A DNA stretch of 64,000 bases, from positions 1-64,000 of the forward strand of contig JBFMEX010000053.1 in assembly GCA_040752215.1 (NCBI GenBank), given 5' to 3'. Below are positions 8,898 through 17,160 of this stretch, in pieces (position 1 is the stretch's first letter; each line of letters opens with the position of its first letter). The stretch comes from JBFMEX01 sp040752215. Lineage in GTDB: Bacteria; Pseudomonadota; Alphaproteobacteria; Rhizobiales; Hyphomicrobiaceae. A program made the translations under genes and the position numbers. The notes beneath the pieces were generated by a model. It did not search any database and was not told where the DNA came from. It saw only the letters and a program-made list of their open reading frames with translations.

Positions 8898-10054
8898 GCC
8901 GCCACATCCTCCTTTGAGGTTTCTGCCGCTTGCCCGGTGCGGAAGCGACCGTAGGTCCAGTACGCGGCGCATGCGCCTTCCGAAGAGACCATGCACGACC
9001 CCATCGGATTGTCGGGCGTACACACAGTGCCGAACAGCTTGCAGTCCGTCGGCTTCTTGACCCCACGCAGGATTGCCGGGCACTCGCACGACTTGACCTC
9101 GCGCGACGCCTTCTCGCTCAGCTCGAACCGCTTCTCGGCATCGAATTCGGCGAACCGTGCGCGAATCCTGAGCGCGCTGTAGGGCACGCTGCCAAGCCCG
9201 CGCCACTCGAAGCTCTCCCGCAATTCGAATATATCGCTTACGAGCGTCTGCGCCTTTGTGTTGCCTTCGCGGCTGACGGCGCGCGTGTACTCGTTCTCCA
9301 CCTCGTGCCGCCCCTCGTTGATCTGGCGGATCAGCATCAGCGTCGATTGCATCACGTCGAGCGGCTCGAAGCCGGCGATAACGACGGGCTTCTGGAATTC
9401 TTCGGCGAAAAACTCATAGGGCTCGGACCCTATCACGGATGAGACGTGGGAGGGCCCCAGGAATCCGTCGATCCTGACGGTGCCCAGATCGCGCACCTCG
9501 GGCGACTGCAGGATGTGCTGGATTGCCGCTGGAGTGAGAACGTGGTTGCAGAAGACGGAGAAGTTCGCGAGCGCCTCGCGGCGAGCCTGCACCAGAGCCA
9601 CCGCCGTCGGCGGCGTCGTCGTCTCGAAACCGATGGCGAAGAAGACCACCTGACGATCCGGATTTTCGCGCGCGATCCGCAAGGCATCCTGGGTGGAATA
9701 GACCATGCGGATGTCGGCGCCATCCGCCTTGGCCCGGATCAGGCTGCGCTGCTTGGTGCCCGGCACGCGCATCATGTCGCCATAGGTGCACAGGATGACT
9801 TGATGCCGCTCGGCCAGTTCGACCGCATCGTCGAGACGGCGCACCGGCAGGACACAGACCGGACAGCCCGGCCCATGCACAAAGCGCACACTTGCCGGCA
9901 TCAGGTCCTGGACGCCATAGCGGAAGATCGCATGCGTGTGCCCGCCGCAGAATTCCATCAGATGGTAGTCGCGCCCGGGTTTCACCTCGCGCGCAATCGC
10001 ACCAGCGACCTTCTCGGCCAGCTCGTGTCGGCGGAACTCGTCGACGTACTTCAT
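8894..10054 (-). CDS. hypD: HypD, Fe-S scaffold for Fe(CN)2CO assembly
   Basis: HypD, 386 aa, carries the [4Fe-4S] cluster and redox cysteines on which the Fe(CN)2CO group is built together with HypC. Conserved blocks are visible: EFCGGHTHA, GPGCPVCVLP, the phenylalanine-rich FFAIGFETTTPP, and the C-terminal cluster region with CECPAILRG and CKLFGTVCTP. The start overlaps the hypC stop (ATGA). Length and motifs match the family. Confidence 0.96.
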   Translation of the reverse strand: MKYVDEFRRHELAEKVAGAIAREVKPGRDYHLMEFCGGHTHAIFRYGVQDLMPASVRFVHGPGCPVCVLPVRRLDDAVELAERHQVILCTYGDMMRVPGTKQRSLIRAKADGADIRMVYSTQDALRIARENPDRQVVFFAIGFETTTPPTAVALVQARREALANFSVFCNHVLTPAAIQHILQSPEVRDLGTVRIDGFLGPSHVSSVIGSEPYEFFAEEFQKPVVIAGFEPLDVMQSTLMLIRQINEGRHEVENEYTRAVSREGNTKAQTLVSDIFELRESFEWRGLGSVPYSALRIRARFAEFDAEKRFELSEKASREVKSCECPAILRGVKKPTDCKLFGTVCTPDNPMGSCMVSSEGACAAYWTYGRFRTGQAAETSKEDVAA

Positions 10055-10305
10055 GCTTGCGCTCCCTCGATGTCTTCCAGCTCCTCGGCCAGCACGCCGG
10101 CCGCGGCCATCATGACCAGCGTGCGCGCAGCCTCTTCCTCGCTGACTCTGTGGAGCGCATAGCCGACATGGATCAGAACGTAGTCGCCGACCGCCACGTC
10201 ATCGACGAGCGCCAGCGAAATCCTCTTCCTGACGCCTTCCAGCGCAACGGTCGCCATCTCATCGCCGTCGAGCGCAACCACACGGGCCGGCAGTGCAAGG
10301 CACAT
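10051..10305 (-). CDS. hypC: HypC, maturation chaperone
   Basis: Small 84-aa chaperone of the HypC/HupF/HybG family. It starts MCLALPARVV, so the essential Cys2 is present; this Cys binds iron with HypD and then delivers the Fe(CN)2CO unit to the apo large subunit. A clear Shine-Dalgarno sequence (GAAGGAGAG) precedes the ATG at 10303-10305. It is distinct from hupF at 15011-15322, the second family member in this locus. Confidence 0.95.
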   Translation of the reverse strand: MCLALPARVVALDGDEMATVALEGVRKRISLALVDDVAVGDYVLIHVGYALHRVSEEEAARTLVMMAAAGVLAEELEDIEGAQA

Positions 10306-10316
10306 GGTTCTCTCCT

Positions 10317-11279
10317 TCACTCCGCCGCGCTGGCACCGGCCTCGAGTCCGATGCGCTCCAGCGCGTGCGCCGCCTCGATCCAGGCGATCCACTTGTCCAG
10401 ACCCGCACCGGTCCTGGCCGACACCTCCAGCGCCTTCACCGATGGGTTGACCTTGCGCATGCTGGCGATGGCCGCGGCGATGTCGAATTCGAGATGCGGC
10501 ATAAGGTCGATCTTGTTGACGAGCACCAGATCGGCAGCTGCGAACATGTCGGGATATTTCAGCGGTTTGTCCTCGCCCTCTGTCACCGACAGGATGACCA
10601 CCTTGTAGGCCTCGCCGAGATCGAAGGCCGCCGGACAGACGAGATTGCCGACATTCTCGATGAACAGGATCGAGCCGGGCTCAGGCGCCAGATCGTCCAG
10701 CGCATGCCCGACCATGTGCCCATCGAGGTGGCAGCCTTTGCCCGTGTTGATCTGGATGGCCGGAACACCCGTCTCACGGATGCGGGCGGCATCCGCACTG
10801 GTCTGCTGGTCGCCCTCGATGACCGCGATTCGGCACTTGTCCTTGAGACGCTTGATCGTCTCAACGAGAAGCGTCGTCTTGCCCGAGCCGGGGCTCGACA
10901 ACAGGTTCAATGCCAGGACCCCGCGTTGCGCGAAGAGCGCGCGATTGGCTGCGGCATAGGCATTGTTCTTGGCGAGGATGTCCTGCTCGATCTGGATGAG
11001 CCGGGTCTGGCTCATACCGGGAACACTGATACCGGCTGCTCCTGAGCCATAGTGATGATGGTGGACTCCGTCGTGGGCGTGGTGATGGTCATGGCTGTGC
11101 TCATGACAATGATCGTGATGCCCGTGATGGTGGTGATCATGAGCTTCGGCGTGGGAGTGGCCATGGCCGTGGTAATGAGTACGGGCCTGAGCGGACCCAT
11201 CGCCTTGCCCCGCCGGAGCCTCACCCGCCTTGCCTTCGATTTTGATGCTTCCGTCGCCGCATCCGCATACCGTGCACAT
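10317..11279 (-). CDS. hypB: HypB, GTPase for nickel insertion with long His-rich domain
   Basis: SIMIBI-class GTPase, 320 aa, that inserts nickel into the hydrogenase large subunit with HypA. The N terminus carries the high-affinity nickel motif CTVCGCG (Cys 2, 5, 7). Residues 35-76 contain 24 histidines in 42 positions, a nickel-storage tract like that of rhizobial HypB proteins. The P-loop is SPGSGKTT at about 130-137, followed by EGDQQTS and NKIDLMPH. The start ATG (11277-11279) overlaps the hypA stop. Confidence 0.96.
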   Translation of the reverse strand: MCTVCGCGDGSIKIEGKAGEAPAGQGDGSAQARTHYHGHGHSHAEAHDHHHHGHHDHCHEHSHDHHHAHDGVHHHHYGSGAAGISVPGMSQTRLIQIEQDILAKNNAYAAANRALFAQRGVLALNLLSSPGSGKTTLLVETIKRLKDKCRIAVIEGDQQTSADAARIRETGVPAIQINTGKGCHLDGHMVGHALDDLAPEPGSILFIENVGNLVCPAAFDLGEAYKVVILSVTEGEDKPLKYPDMFAAADLVLVNKIDLMPHLEFDIAAAIASMRKVNPSVKALEVSARTGAGLDKWIAWIEAAHALERIGLEAGASAAE

Positions 11280-11620
11280 CACTCGACCTCCAGCTCCTTG
11301 ATTCTCAGCTCCTCGCCCGCGGTCACCTGAAGCTGATGCGACCCGCATCTTGAGCAAGCATCGTATCTGGCCTTGATCGGCACCACGTCGGCACACTGCA
11401 TGCACCAAGCGTGTGCCGAACATTCAATGATCTCCAGGAGCGCCCCGTCCGCGATCGAGCCCCGCATCACGACATCGAACCCGAATCGCAGCGCTTCCAC
11501 CTCGACACCCGACAGCGGCCCGACTTCGAGACAGACCCTTGCAACACGCGAAAACCGTTGCAGCCGGGACTGTTCCTCCAAGGTGCAGCGGATGCTCTCG
11601 CACAGCGCCATCTCGTGCAT
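11279..11620 (-). CDS. hypA: HypA, nickel metallochaperone
   Basis: HypA, 113 aa, starts MHEMALCE, in which His2 and Glu3 form the nickel site. The zinc-finger pairs CMQC and CSRC lie toward the C terminus. It delivers nickel to the hydrogenase large subunit together with HypB. The gene is translationally coupled on both sides (TGATG junctions with hupK and hypB). Confidence 0.95.
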   Translation of the reverse strand: MHEMALCESIRCTLEEQSRLQRFSRVARVCLEVGPLSGVEVEALRFGFDVVMRGSIADGALLEIIECSAHAWCMQCADVVPIKARYDACSRCGSHQLQVTAGEELRIKELEVE

Positions 11621-12780
11621 CAGTGCACCCCCACGGAATAGGCGACGCATGGATCGATCGCGTTGACCATCAGTTCGGCAAGCATTTTCGCATCCTCACC
11701 GTGCTCGACAGCGATGCTTTCAACCGCGCGAGAAGCCACGCCGTCGGCGTCGAAGTTCCACCGGGTAGGGGCCAACACGCGATAGCGCGTAATGCGTCCA
11801 TCCTCCACCGCAGCCACGTGCATCAGCGTACCGCGCGCGGCTGTGACCTCGCCCATTCCGGTCGCCTCGCCCAGCGCCCGGCCGGCACATGGCGCAAGGC
11901 GCCCGCAGAGCAGGTCCCGCATATGTGCGGGCAACTCGGACAGCTCGATCAGTCGCGCCGTGAGGCGGGCCCATAGCCCATGGCCCGATTGGCCATTGGC
12001 GGTGACTCTGGCGAGACGCCGATCCCCAGCATGACGCGCCAGCAAGGTTGTCTCCGGTACCGGCCTACCGCTCATCAGCGGCAACGCCTGCTCGGACCCG
12101 GCAGCGAGCCACGCAAGCACGGCATGACCATCGAGCGGCGCAAGCCGATGCAGAAAAATGGAGCCGGCCTCCGCCTTGCCCTGCGAATGAATGTGATGCA
12201 CGAGCCGGCCAGCCGGCGTGCGGCCCTGTGCGGCCCAAGCACAGACCGCATCAGCGTCCAGGCGCGCCTGCCAATGCGCCAGGGGCTCTCCGAATACGAG
12301 CTCGGCGAGCAGGCGCTCGGCGGCATCTATGACACGCAGGACACTGTCGCGGGCGAAGCCTTTGCCAGCGTCTCCCGCACGCGCATCGTCACCTGACCGC
12401 AAGACCGACTCCAGATCCGATACCAGACGCATGAGCGGCTTCAAGCCGGCCGGGTCGGCCCGTTCGCCCAAGAGGCGCGGCCAGTCGAGGGCAATTCTCA
12501 GCGTGTTCTCGCGCAGGCTCTCCATATCGGTGAGGCACTGCAAGCCTGTCAGCTCCGCGATTCCGGGCGTTCGCCCTTCCGCCGCATCGAGGGCCAGGCG
12601 CGCTGCATGAGCCTGCGCCTTGCCACACAGGGCGTAGAGGGCTGGAACGATTGTCTGAGCCTCGGCCGGCGTCTTGCCTAGAAGAGCGCGCGTCACGTCG
12701 CCCGGCTGCGTGAAGGACACCCGCACCACAGGTGCCTCACCTCGCCTGACGTCGATCGTGACGCGACCTTCAAAGCTCAC
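11620..12780 (-). CDS. hupK: HupK/HoxV, large-subunit-like maturation scaffold
   Basis: Hydrogenase assembly protein of 386 aa, a divergent relative of the hydrogenase large subunit. HupK/HoxV is thought to carry the Fe(CN)2CO precursor between the HypCD complex and the large subunit. The C terminus reads NAIDPCVAYSVGVH, resembling the DPCxxCxxH end of real large subunits but with one Cys replaced by Tyr, so only part of the metal site remains. I chose GTG at 12778-12780, preceded by a strong GGAGGGG. The hupJ stop overlaps it by 11 bases. Confidence 0.9.
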   Translation of the reverse strand: MSFEGRVTIDVRRGEAPVVRVSFTQPGDVTRALLGKTPAEAQTIVPALYALCGKAQAHAARLALDAAEGRTPGIAELTGLQCLTDMESLRENTLRIALDWPRLLGERADPAGLKPLMRLVSDLESVLRSGDDARAGDAGKGFARDSVLRVIDAAERLLAELVFGEPLAHWQARLDADAVCAWAAQGRTPAGRLVHHIHSQGKAEAGSIFLHRLAPLDGHAVLAWLAAGSEQALPLMSGRPVPETTLLARHAGDRRLARVTANGQSGHGLWARLTARLIELSELPAHMRDLLCGRLAPCAGRALGEATGMGEVTAARGTLMHVAAVEDGRITRYRVLAPTRWNFDADGVASRAVESIAVEHGEDAKMLAELMVNAIDPCVAYSVGVH

Positions 12781-13438
12781 GTTGCCCCTCCGTGCGCAAT
12801 CGTCCGAGGAGCAGGCCACGGCGGCTAAGTGCGGTCACCGACCCGCCATCCCGCGAATGACCCACGCGGTCTGCTGAAGTGGGCTCCCCTCCGATCGTGC
12901 TGGCATCCGGCACTTCTTCGCCTCGCCCGACCGCTGGCCGCTCGCCGCGCCAGATCATCTCCATCGCGGCATCGGTATGGTCATCGGCGTCGCTTTGCAG
13001 CAAGGATGCGAGCGCGGCCTCGGCTGCCAGTACCGCGCTTTCATGATCGGCGAATTCGAGAACCGGCGAGAAGAGCGAGCACATGCGATAGTGGCCGACA
13101 GCGGCCTCGAACCCCTGGATCATCTCGAAGCGACCTGCGGGAAATCCGACCAGCTCCTTGGTTCCGACTGCGCCGGCAGACGCAGCCCCCGCCATTAGCC
13201 CGTCACCGAGCGACACAGGCAGCAGCATCACGTTCATGAACCAGGGAGTGATGAGGATTGAGAGCCATTCCTCGCCGAACCGCTGAAGCCCGACGACCTC
13301 GACGCGCAGCGCGCGGTTGAGGATCGGAATTCCCGCCATGCGCTCCGTCTCGATCTGGCGGAAGCAGCGCTCGATGCGCGACTTGACAGCGCCAGTCTCC
13401 GCCTCCTCATCCGAGCGCATCGTCTCCATGTCCTGCAT
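12770..13438 (-). CDS. hupJ: HupJ, hydrogenase assembly chaperone (HybE family)
   Basis: Protein of 222 aa in the position of hupJ between rubredoxin-like hupI and hupK. The conserved central part (ITPWFMNVMLLP, then FPAGRFEM and CSLFSPVLEFAD) is that of HybE/HoxT-type chaperones, which hold the Fe-S small subunit precursor until it is ready for Tat export. The C-terminal 50 residues are low in conservation and Arg/Gly rich. The start ATG overlaps the hupI stop (TGATG). Confidence 0.85.
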   Translation of the reverse strand: MQDMETMRSDEEAETGAVKSRIERCFRQIETERMAGIPILNRALRVEVVGLQRFGEEWLSILITPWFMNVMLLPVSLGDGLMAGAASAGAVGTKELVGFPAGRFEMIQGFEAAVGHYRMCSLFSPVLEFADHESAVLAAEAALASLLQSDADDHTDAAMEMIWRGERPAVGRGEEVPDASTIGGEPTSADRVGHSRDGGSVTALSRRGLLLGRLRTEGQREL

Positions 13439-13662
13439 CACGTGTCTTCCAAAACCATGAAGTCGCTCTTTTTGCCGTCGCAGTTGGGGCAACTCCAGTG
13501 CTCGGGCAGGTCGACGAAGGCCGTGCCTGGCGGGATCTGCCAGTAGGCGTCGCCCTCGGCCGGATCGTAGATGTGCCAGCAGATCTTGCATTCGAGCTTT
13601 GCGCCCGTTCGTATCCGCGCCGCATCGCCTCCATAGGAGCTCTCGAACATCTTGTCCGTCAT
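13438..13662 (-). CDS. hupI: HupI, rubredoxin
   Basis: 74-aa rubredoxin-type iron protein. The two metal-binding loops CKIC (near residue 25) and CPNC (near 59) frame a typical rubredoxin core with IYDPAEGD. In hup operons it helps protect or assemble the small subunit in the presence of oxygen. It overlaps hupH by four bases and hupJ by one. Confidence 0.93.
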   Translation of the reverse strand: MTDKMFESSYGGDAARIRTGAKLECKICWHIYDPAEGDAYWQIPPGTAFVDLPEHWSCPNCDGKKSDFMVLEDT

Positions 13663-14504
13663 TCGTAGACCTCGAGGATCTCGCGCAGACGTTCGGCGGA
13701 AGCCGCCAAGTCCTCACTTGCAGCTCGAACGACCTCCGGCAGCCTGGTCACCTCGATCGAGTTGAGGATCAAGGTGTCCTGGGAGTTGTAGTACTGAACC
13801 CACCAGACATTGCGCGTGCGCGTGCTCGTCACACGGCAGTTGCCGTAGCCGCGCGACAGTATGACCAGATCGCCCTTGCCGAGCAGCTGATCGAGCAGCG
13901 CTAGGTCCTCAAGCGTGTGCGGCAGCAGCGACAGGTTGATGACGTGGGGCGCGGCGGCGGCGTTCGCCTTGGCGATGTGCTCGTTGATCTCCGGCAGCAG
14001 GGCCGGCGCATTGAAGACATTTGCACCGAAGCCTTGCGGAATCGCCACGTCATGGCGTGCGGCAGAAAATGCGATATCGAGTATCGACTGGGGGAAGCTG
14101 CCGATCTCGATGAGATCGGAGACGATCCTTCCTTCGTCATCGGCAATATGGACACGCCAGACCCCGGCGAGCACCGATTCCTGCGCCTGGTGCGTACCCG
14201 CCGCGACGACCGAGACCTCGCCCTCGCCGAGAACCTGGTCGACGAACGAGCGATTGGCCGCATCGAGGCTCGTTATGTCGATTGCGGATGCCGTCTCGCC
14301 ATACTGTGCACTTTCGAGCGCCCGTAGCACTTCGTGCAGTGCGGCCTTGCCGGCCTCCCGTCCCTCCGCCTCCCCTGGTTCGGGAAGGCTCGGCACCGAG
14401 AACACGGTCATGCCCGACGGCATCGGCAGATAGTTCAGTGTTCCGTCCTGATCTTCCGGCTGGCTGCCGGGGCCGATCATCAAGCCGTCGGGTAGGTTTG
14501 CCAT
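13659..14504 (-). CDS. hupH: HupH, hydrogenase expression/formation protein
   Basis: 281-aa member of the HupH/HyaF family. In rhizobia HupH takes part in maturation of the Fe-S small subunit and interacts with HupS. The two halves are weakly similar, as is usual for the family; the second half has SRGYGNCRVTSTRTRNVWWVQY, typical of the conserved C-terminal block. No membrane segment or cofactor motif is seen. Confidence 0.88.
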   Translation of the reverse strand: MANLPDGLMIGPGSQPEDQDGTLNYLPMPSGMTVFSVPSLPEPGEAEGREAGKAALHEVLRALESAQYGETASAIDITSLDAANRSFVDQVLGEGEVSVVAAGTHQAQESVLAGVWRVHIADDEGRIVSDLIEIGSFPQSILDIAFSAARHDVAIPQGFGANVFNAPALLPEINEHIAKANAAAAPHVINLSLLPHTLEDLALLDQLLGKGDLVILSRGYGNCRVTSTRTRNVWWVQYYNSQDTLILNSIEVTRLPEVVRAASEDLAASAERLREILEVYE

Positions 14505-14516
14505 GTCCTGCGCCTT

Positions 14517-14993
14517 CTATTGTGTCTGCGCCTTAAAATCAGTCGCGCTGGCAAGCGTCGGGTCGTGGCTTGCGTTCTTCGTGGTGCCATTGCCGACGGG
14601 CAGCTTGAACGGTGGCGGTTCGCTCGGCTCGCGTTCCAGGATCTCGGGGATCTCGCGCATGTAGTCCGCCCAGTCGCGCACGCGCGAAACGGCTCCCAGA
14701 TATTGACCGCGCCGGAGAAAGACGAGCGCAGGGAAGGCCGAGAAGCGATACATGCGCTGCAACACACGCTCGCTCTCGCGCGCCACGATGATCGGCACCA
14801 GTGCACCGGCACTGGCCTTGATTAACTCCGGCAGGATCACTGCAAGATCGTTGCTTTCCATCAGCCGGTCGGCATCGCCCGCAAAGAAAAGCACACAGTG
14901 ATCATGGGCCCCTGAGAATGCGGGGATGTCCGCATCGGCAAGGACCGGATATCCGTGCCGTTCGATGATGGATGACAGTAGGGGTGAGAACAT
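14517..14993 (-). CDS. hupG: HupG, thioredoxin-fold chaperone for the hydrogenase small subunit
   Basis: 158-aa HupG/HyaE-family protein with a thioredoxin-like fold but without a CxxC pair: the only Cys is in DHCVLFFAG. These proteins bind the Tat signal of the small-subunit precursor as a proof-reading chaperone. I used the ATG at 14991-14993, with GGAGAGG upstream. A TTG two codons earlier is also possible. The C-terminal tail is low-complexity and poorly conserved. Confidence 0.85.
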   Translation of the reverse strand: MFSPLLSSIIERHGYPVLADADIPAFSGAHDHCVLFFAGDADRLMESNDLAVILPELIKASAGALVPIIVARESERVLQRMYRFSAFPALVFLRRGQYLGAVSRVRDWADYMREIPEILEREPSEPPPFKLPVGNGTTKNASHDPTLASATDFKAQTQ

Positions 14994-15010
14994 GATCAAG
15001 CCTCTCCTGC

Positions 15011-15322
15011 TCAGGCGTTGCGGCGCTTCGGCTTAAGGTGCTCGGGCAGCTCCGGCTCACGCCCGACGAGATCTGCAAACAGATGATCGAAGCCGGTCTC
15101 GCCGCGCATGGCGAGCTCCAGCGCCTCCAGTGCGTCGAGCGTCGCGCCAGCCGCCTCCGCGCTGATCACTTCGCGCGCGGCGCCAAGGAAGACCATCACC
15201 CAGTCACCCGGCCGTGCCTCGGCAGCGAGGGTCATGTCGATGGCATGCACGCCATCTCGAGCCACGCATTGGGCGGTAAAGCCGTCGATGGTGACGACCT
15301 GCATGGGAACGCCGATGCACAT
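15011..15322 (-). CDS. hupF: HupF, HypC-like chaperone specific to the uptake hydrogenase
   Basis: 103-aa HypC paralogue. I used ATG at 15320-15322 rather than the GTG one codon upstream, because the family needs Cys at position 2 (MCIGVPMQVV). HupF acts as a chaperone of the HupL precursor and is reported to stabilise it at higher oxygen. It is translationally coupled to hupD. The tail after the HypC core is rich in charged residues. Confidence 0.92.
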   Translation of the reverse strand: MCIGVPMQVVTIDGFTAQCVARDGVHAIDMTLAAEARPGDWVMVFLGAAREVISAEAAGATLDALEALELAMRGETGFDHLFADLVGREPELPEHLKPKRRNA

Positions 15323-16014
15323 CACACGCCCCCTCCAGACATCGCAAGGATGCGGCCGATCTCGGCCTCGAAATCTTCAGGCCCTTTCCAGCGCCCATCC
15401 GTCAGCAGCCGAGCATCCCCGACGCGAAGCGCCTCCTCTTCATCCGGGCGACCCTCCTCGTAGTGGCGCATGATCGTTTCGGGGGTCGAAATCGTCGCGT
15501 CCTCGGGCAGCGGCACGGCGCGAGCTTGGCCGCGAATTCCATGCGCTTCGAGGAAGCGGAGCGCCGCGGCAATCGCCGGAACGATCTGCGCCTTCACCTG
15601 CGGCCTCAGACTGCCGCCGTAGTCGTCGAGCTCGACCGGCTGCACGCCGATCAGCAAGAGGTGGCGCGGGTAGTCGCCGAGCATCTCGGCCATCGCCAGC
15701 ACTTCCTGGAACCCGGTCTGATGCAGCGACACCTTCTTGACGCCAAGGAACTTCGGGACCTCGTCGCCCTCGACCAGTTTCAGCGTGCCCGGCGGCAGGC
15801 CGTAATCGACCGCGTCGAACACGACGAGAATGTCGGCCTCGCGGATGTGCTGGACGAGATAGATGCCCTGCGTGCCGCCATCGAGCAGACGCACGCAATC
15901 AGGAAATATGAAATGGCGGTGCAGCTCCTCGACGGCGCGCACGCCAAAACCCTCGTCGGCCCACAACAGGTTGCCGATGCCCAAGACGAGCACCCGCGGC
16001 GGCGCCTCTGACAC
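15322..16014 (-). CDS. hupD: HupD, HupL C-terminal maturation endopeptidase
   Basis: Hydrogenase-specific protease of 230 aa that removes the HupL tail after nickel insertion. Nickel-sensing residues expected from HybD-type enzymes are visible: Glu in WADEGFGVR, Asp in FDAVDYGL and His in SLHQTGF. I used GTG at 16012-16014, six bases after GGAGG. The C-terminal 50 residues extend past the usual family length. It is the first gene after a 418-bp gap that carries a sigma54-type promoter, so it probably heads its own transcription unit. Confidence 0.93.
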   Translation of the reverse strand: MSEAPPRVLVLGIGNLLWADEGFGVRAVEELHRHFIFPDCVRLLDGGTQGIYLVQHIREADILVVFDAVDYGLPPGTLKLVEGDEVPKFLGVKKVSLHQTGFQEVLAMAEMLGDYPRHLLLIGVQPVELDDYGGSLRPQVKAQIVPAIAAALRFLEAHGIRGQARAVPLPEDATISTPETIMRHYEEGRPDEEEALRVGDARLLTDGRWKGPEDFEAEIGRILAMSGGGV

Positions 16015-16093
16015 GGGCGACCTCCATCCTCGAACGTTTCCATCGCCGCGATTTGTGGTGCGCGGTCATTGATTGGTTAACGAGTCATTAGAC

Positions 16094-16109
16094 AGCAATG
16101 TGCGTGCCA
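16094..16109 (-). promoter_or_regulatory. Sigma54-type -24/-12 promoter upstream of hupD
   Basis: On the minus strand the sequence reads TGGCACGCACATTGCT, a perfect match to TGGCAC-N5-TTGCW. The GG and GC elements are 10 bases apart. It faces hupD, whose GTG is about 80 bases downstream. HoxA, encoded in the operon it would drive, is a sigma54 activator. Confidence 0.75.
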
Positions 16110-16381
16110 CGCCCCGCGAGCCTTTAAGCTACTGAATTCGCTAGACCTTTATATGATCGCCAATTCTGGCAGTGGAAGCTAGGTTATCATCTTTGTCTCA
16201 ATTCGGAAGGAATGTTTTCATCGCGCCGGCCTGCCGCAAGCACTTCGAGGAGGAACGGCGAAGGCATGGCCCAGCAACTGGCTGTTTCGCGCGCAGTCGG
16301 ATCGGCAAACTGGAAGCTCGCTGCCCGTGCCGCGATGTGCACGGCCGCGAAGCCCCACGTGAGACTCTCGAGAAAAGGGAA

Positions 16382-16402
16382 GCGGGGCCGCTGTGGCCCC
16401 GC
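16382..16402 (-). terminator. Probable intrinsic terminator after hupC
   Basis: GCGGGGCC (16382-16389) pairs with GGCCCCGC (16395-16402) around a 5-base loop. On the minus strand the hairpin is followed by a T/C-rich stretch (TTCCCTTTTCTC). It lies 30 bp after the hupC stop and would end or attenuate the hupSLEC transcript before the hupD promoter. Confidence 0.6.
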
Positions 16403-16432
16403 CCTCTGACGGCCGCACAAGCCTCGGAGATA

Positions 16433-17149
16433 TCAGTGATTTTCGTTCGGCGGCGCGCCGTCGCGGAAGGTCCGCCAGCCTGAGAACATCGACGACATGA
16501 TCGACTGCCTCGACATGATGTCCTCGCGAACCGCCGCATAGACGTGGATGATCACAAAGCAGATGAACACCCACATGCCGAGATGGTGCCAAGTGTGGAC
16601 GTCCTGGCTCTGGCCGAACAAGGGGATGACCCAACTCGAGAAGTAGGTGTGCTGCCAGCTGCCCATGCCGCTGCCTTCGCCGTAGAGAGCCAGCCCGGTG
16701 ACGATCATGAAGACGATGCCCCAGACGAACATCAAATGCATGACGAGCGTCGCCAGCGGATTGTGGCCGGAGTATTTCAGCGGCGCTTTGGCCACCATCC
16801 CGTACCATTTCACCTCATGCAGCAATTCGTCCCAGAAATTGCGCTTCCATACCGGCGGCAGAAATATCTGTTTGGTGTGCTCATTGCCGGCGAACGCCCA
16901 GTAGATGCGGAAGAGGAACCCGATCACCAGGATGTATCCGGCCGCGAAGTGCAGATAGCGTATCCAGCCGAACAGGAAGCTGAACGAAGCCTCACCTCCA
17001 ACGGACGGCGGCGGGGACCCGATCAAATAGCCCGTCGCAGCCAGGGTGAAAATCGAGAAGGCATTGACCCAGTGCCAGAGGCGCAGCGGCGCCTCGTAAA
17101 CGTAGATCGCCTCCTCGCGATGCGGCGTGCGTGCGATATCGGTGCTCAT
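16433..17149 (-). CDS. hupC: HupC, b-type cytochrome subunit of the uptake hydrogenase
   Basis: Di-haem cytochrome b of 238 aa that anchors HupSL to the membrane and passes electrons to quinone. Four hydrophobic helices are visible. Candidate haem ligands are in RLWHWVNA, RYLHFAAGY and DVHTWHHLGMW. The start ATG at 17147-17149 follows GGAGAG. It is the last gene of the hupSLEC group and is followed by a terminator-like hairpin. Confidence 0.95.
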   Translation of the reverse strand: MSTDIARTPHREEAIYVYEAPLRLWHWVNAFSIFTLAATGYLIGSPPPSVGGEASFSFLFGWIRYLHFAAGYILVIGFLFRIYWAFAGNEHTKQIFLPPVWKRNFWDELLHEVKWYGMVAKAPLKYSGHNPLATLVMHLMFVWGIVFMIVTGLALYGEGSGMGSWQHTYFSSWVIPLFGQSQDVHTWHHLGMWVFICFVIIHVYAAVREDIMSRQSIMSSMFSGWRTFRDGAPPNENH

Positions 17150-17160
17150 GACTGCTCTCC

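Larger units (their letters stand above)
16015..16432. other. Intergenic region between hupC and hupD
   Basis: This 418-bp gap holds a terminator-like hairpin just after hupC and, nearer hupD, a sigma54-type promoter (both listed separately). The part at 16060-16200 is clearly more AT-rich than the flanking genes, as expected of a promoter. Short reading frames across 16170-16480 overlap the hupC end or show no homologous features, so I see no gene here. Confidence 0.6.

Noticed and set aside
8898..9206. Longer start for hypE
   Set aside because: It would overlap hypD by 300 bases; the ATG overlapping the hypD stop gives the normal family length.
11052..11330. Met/Val-rich plus-strand frame opposite the HypB histidine tract
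   Set aside because: It is the reverse complement of the His codon repeat and not a membrane protein gene.
12840..13240. Possible second rubredoxin or Cys-rich gene on the plus strand opposite hupJ
   Set aside because: Cysteines there are antisense artefacts, and hupJ covers the region with a family-consistent sequence.
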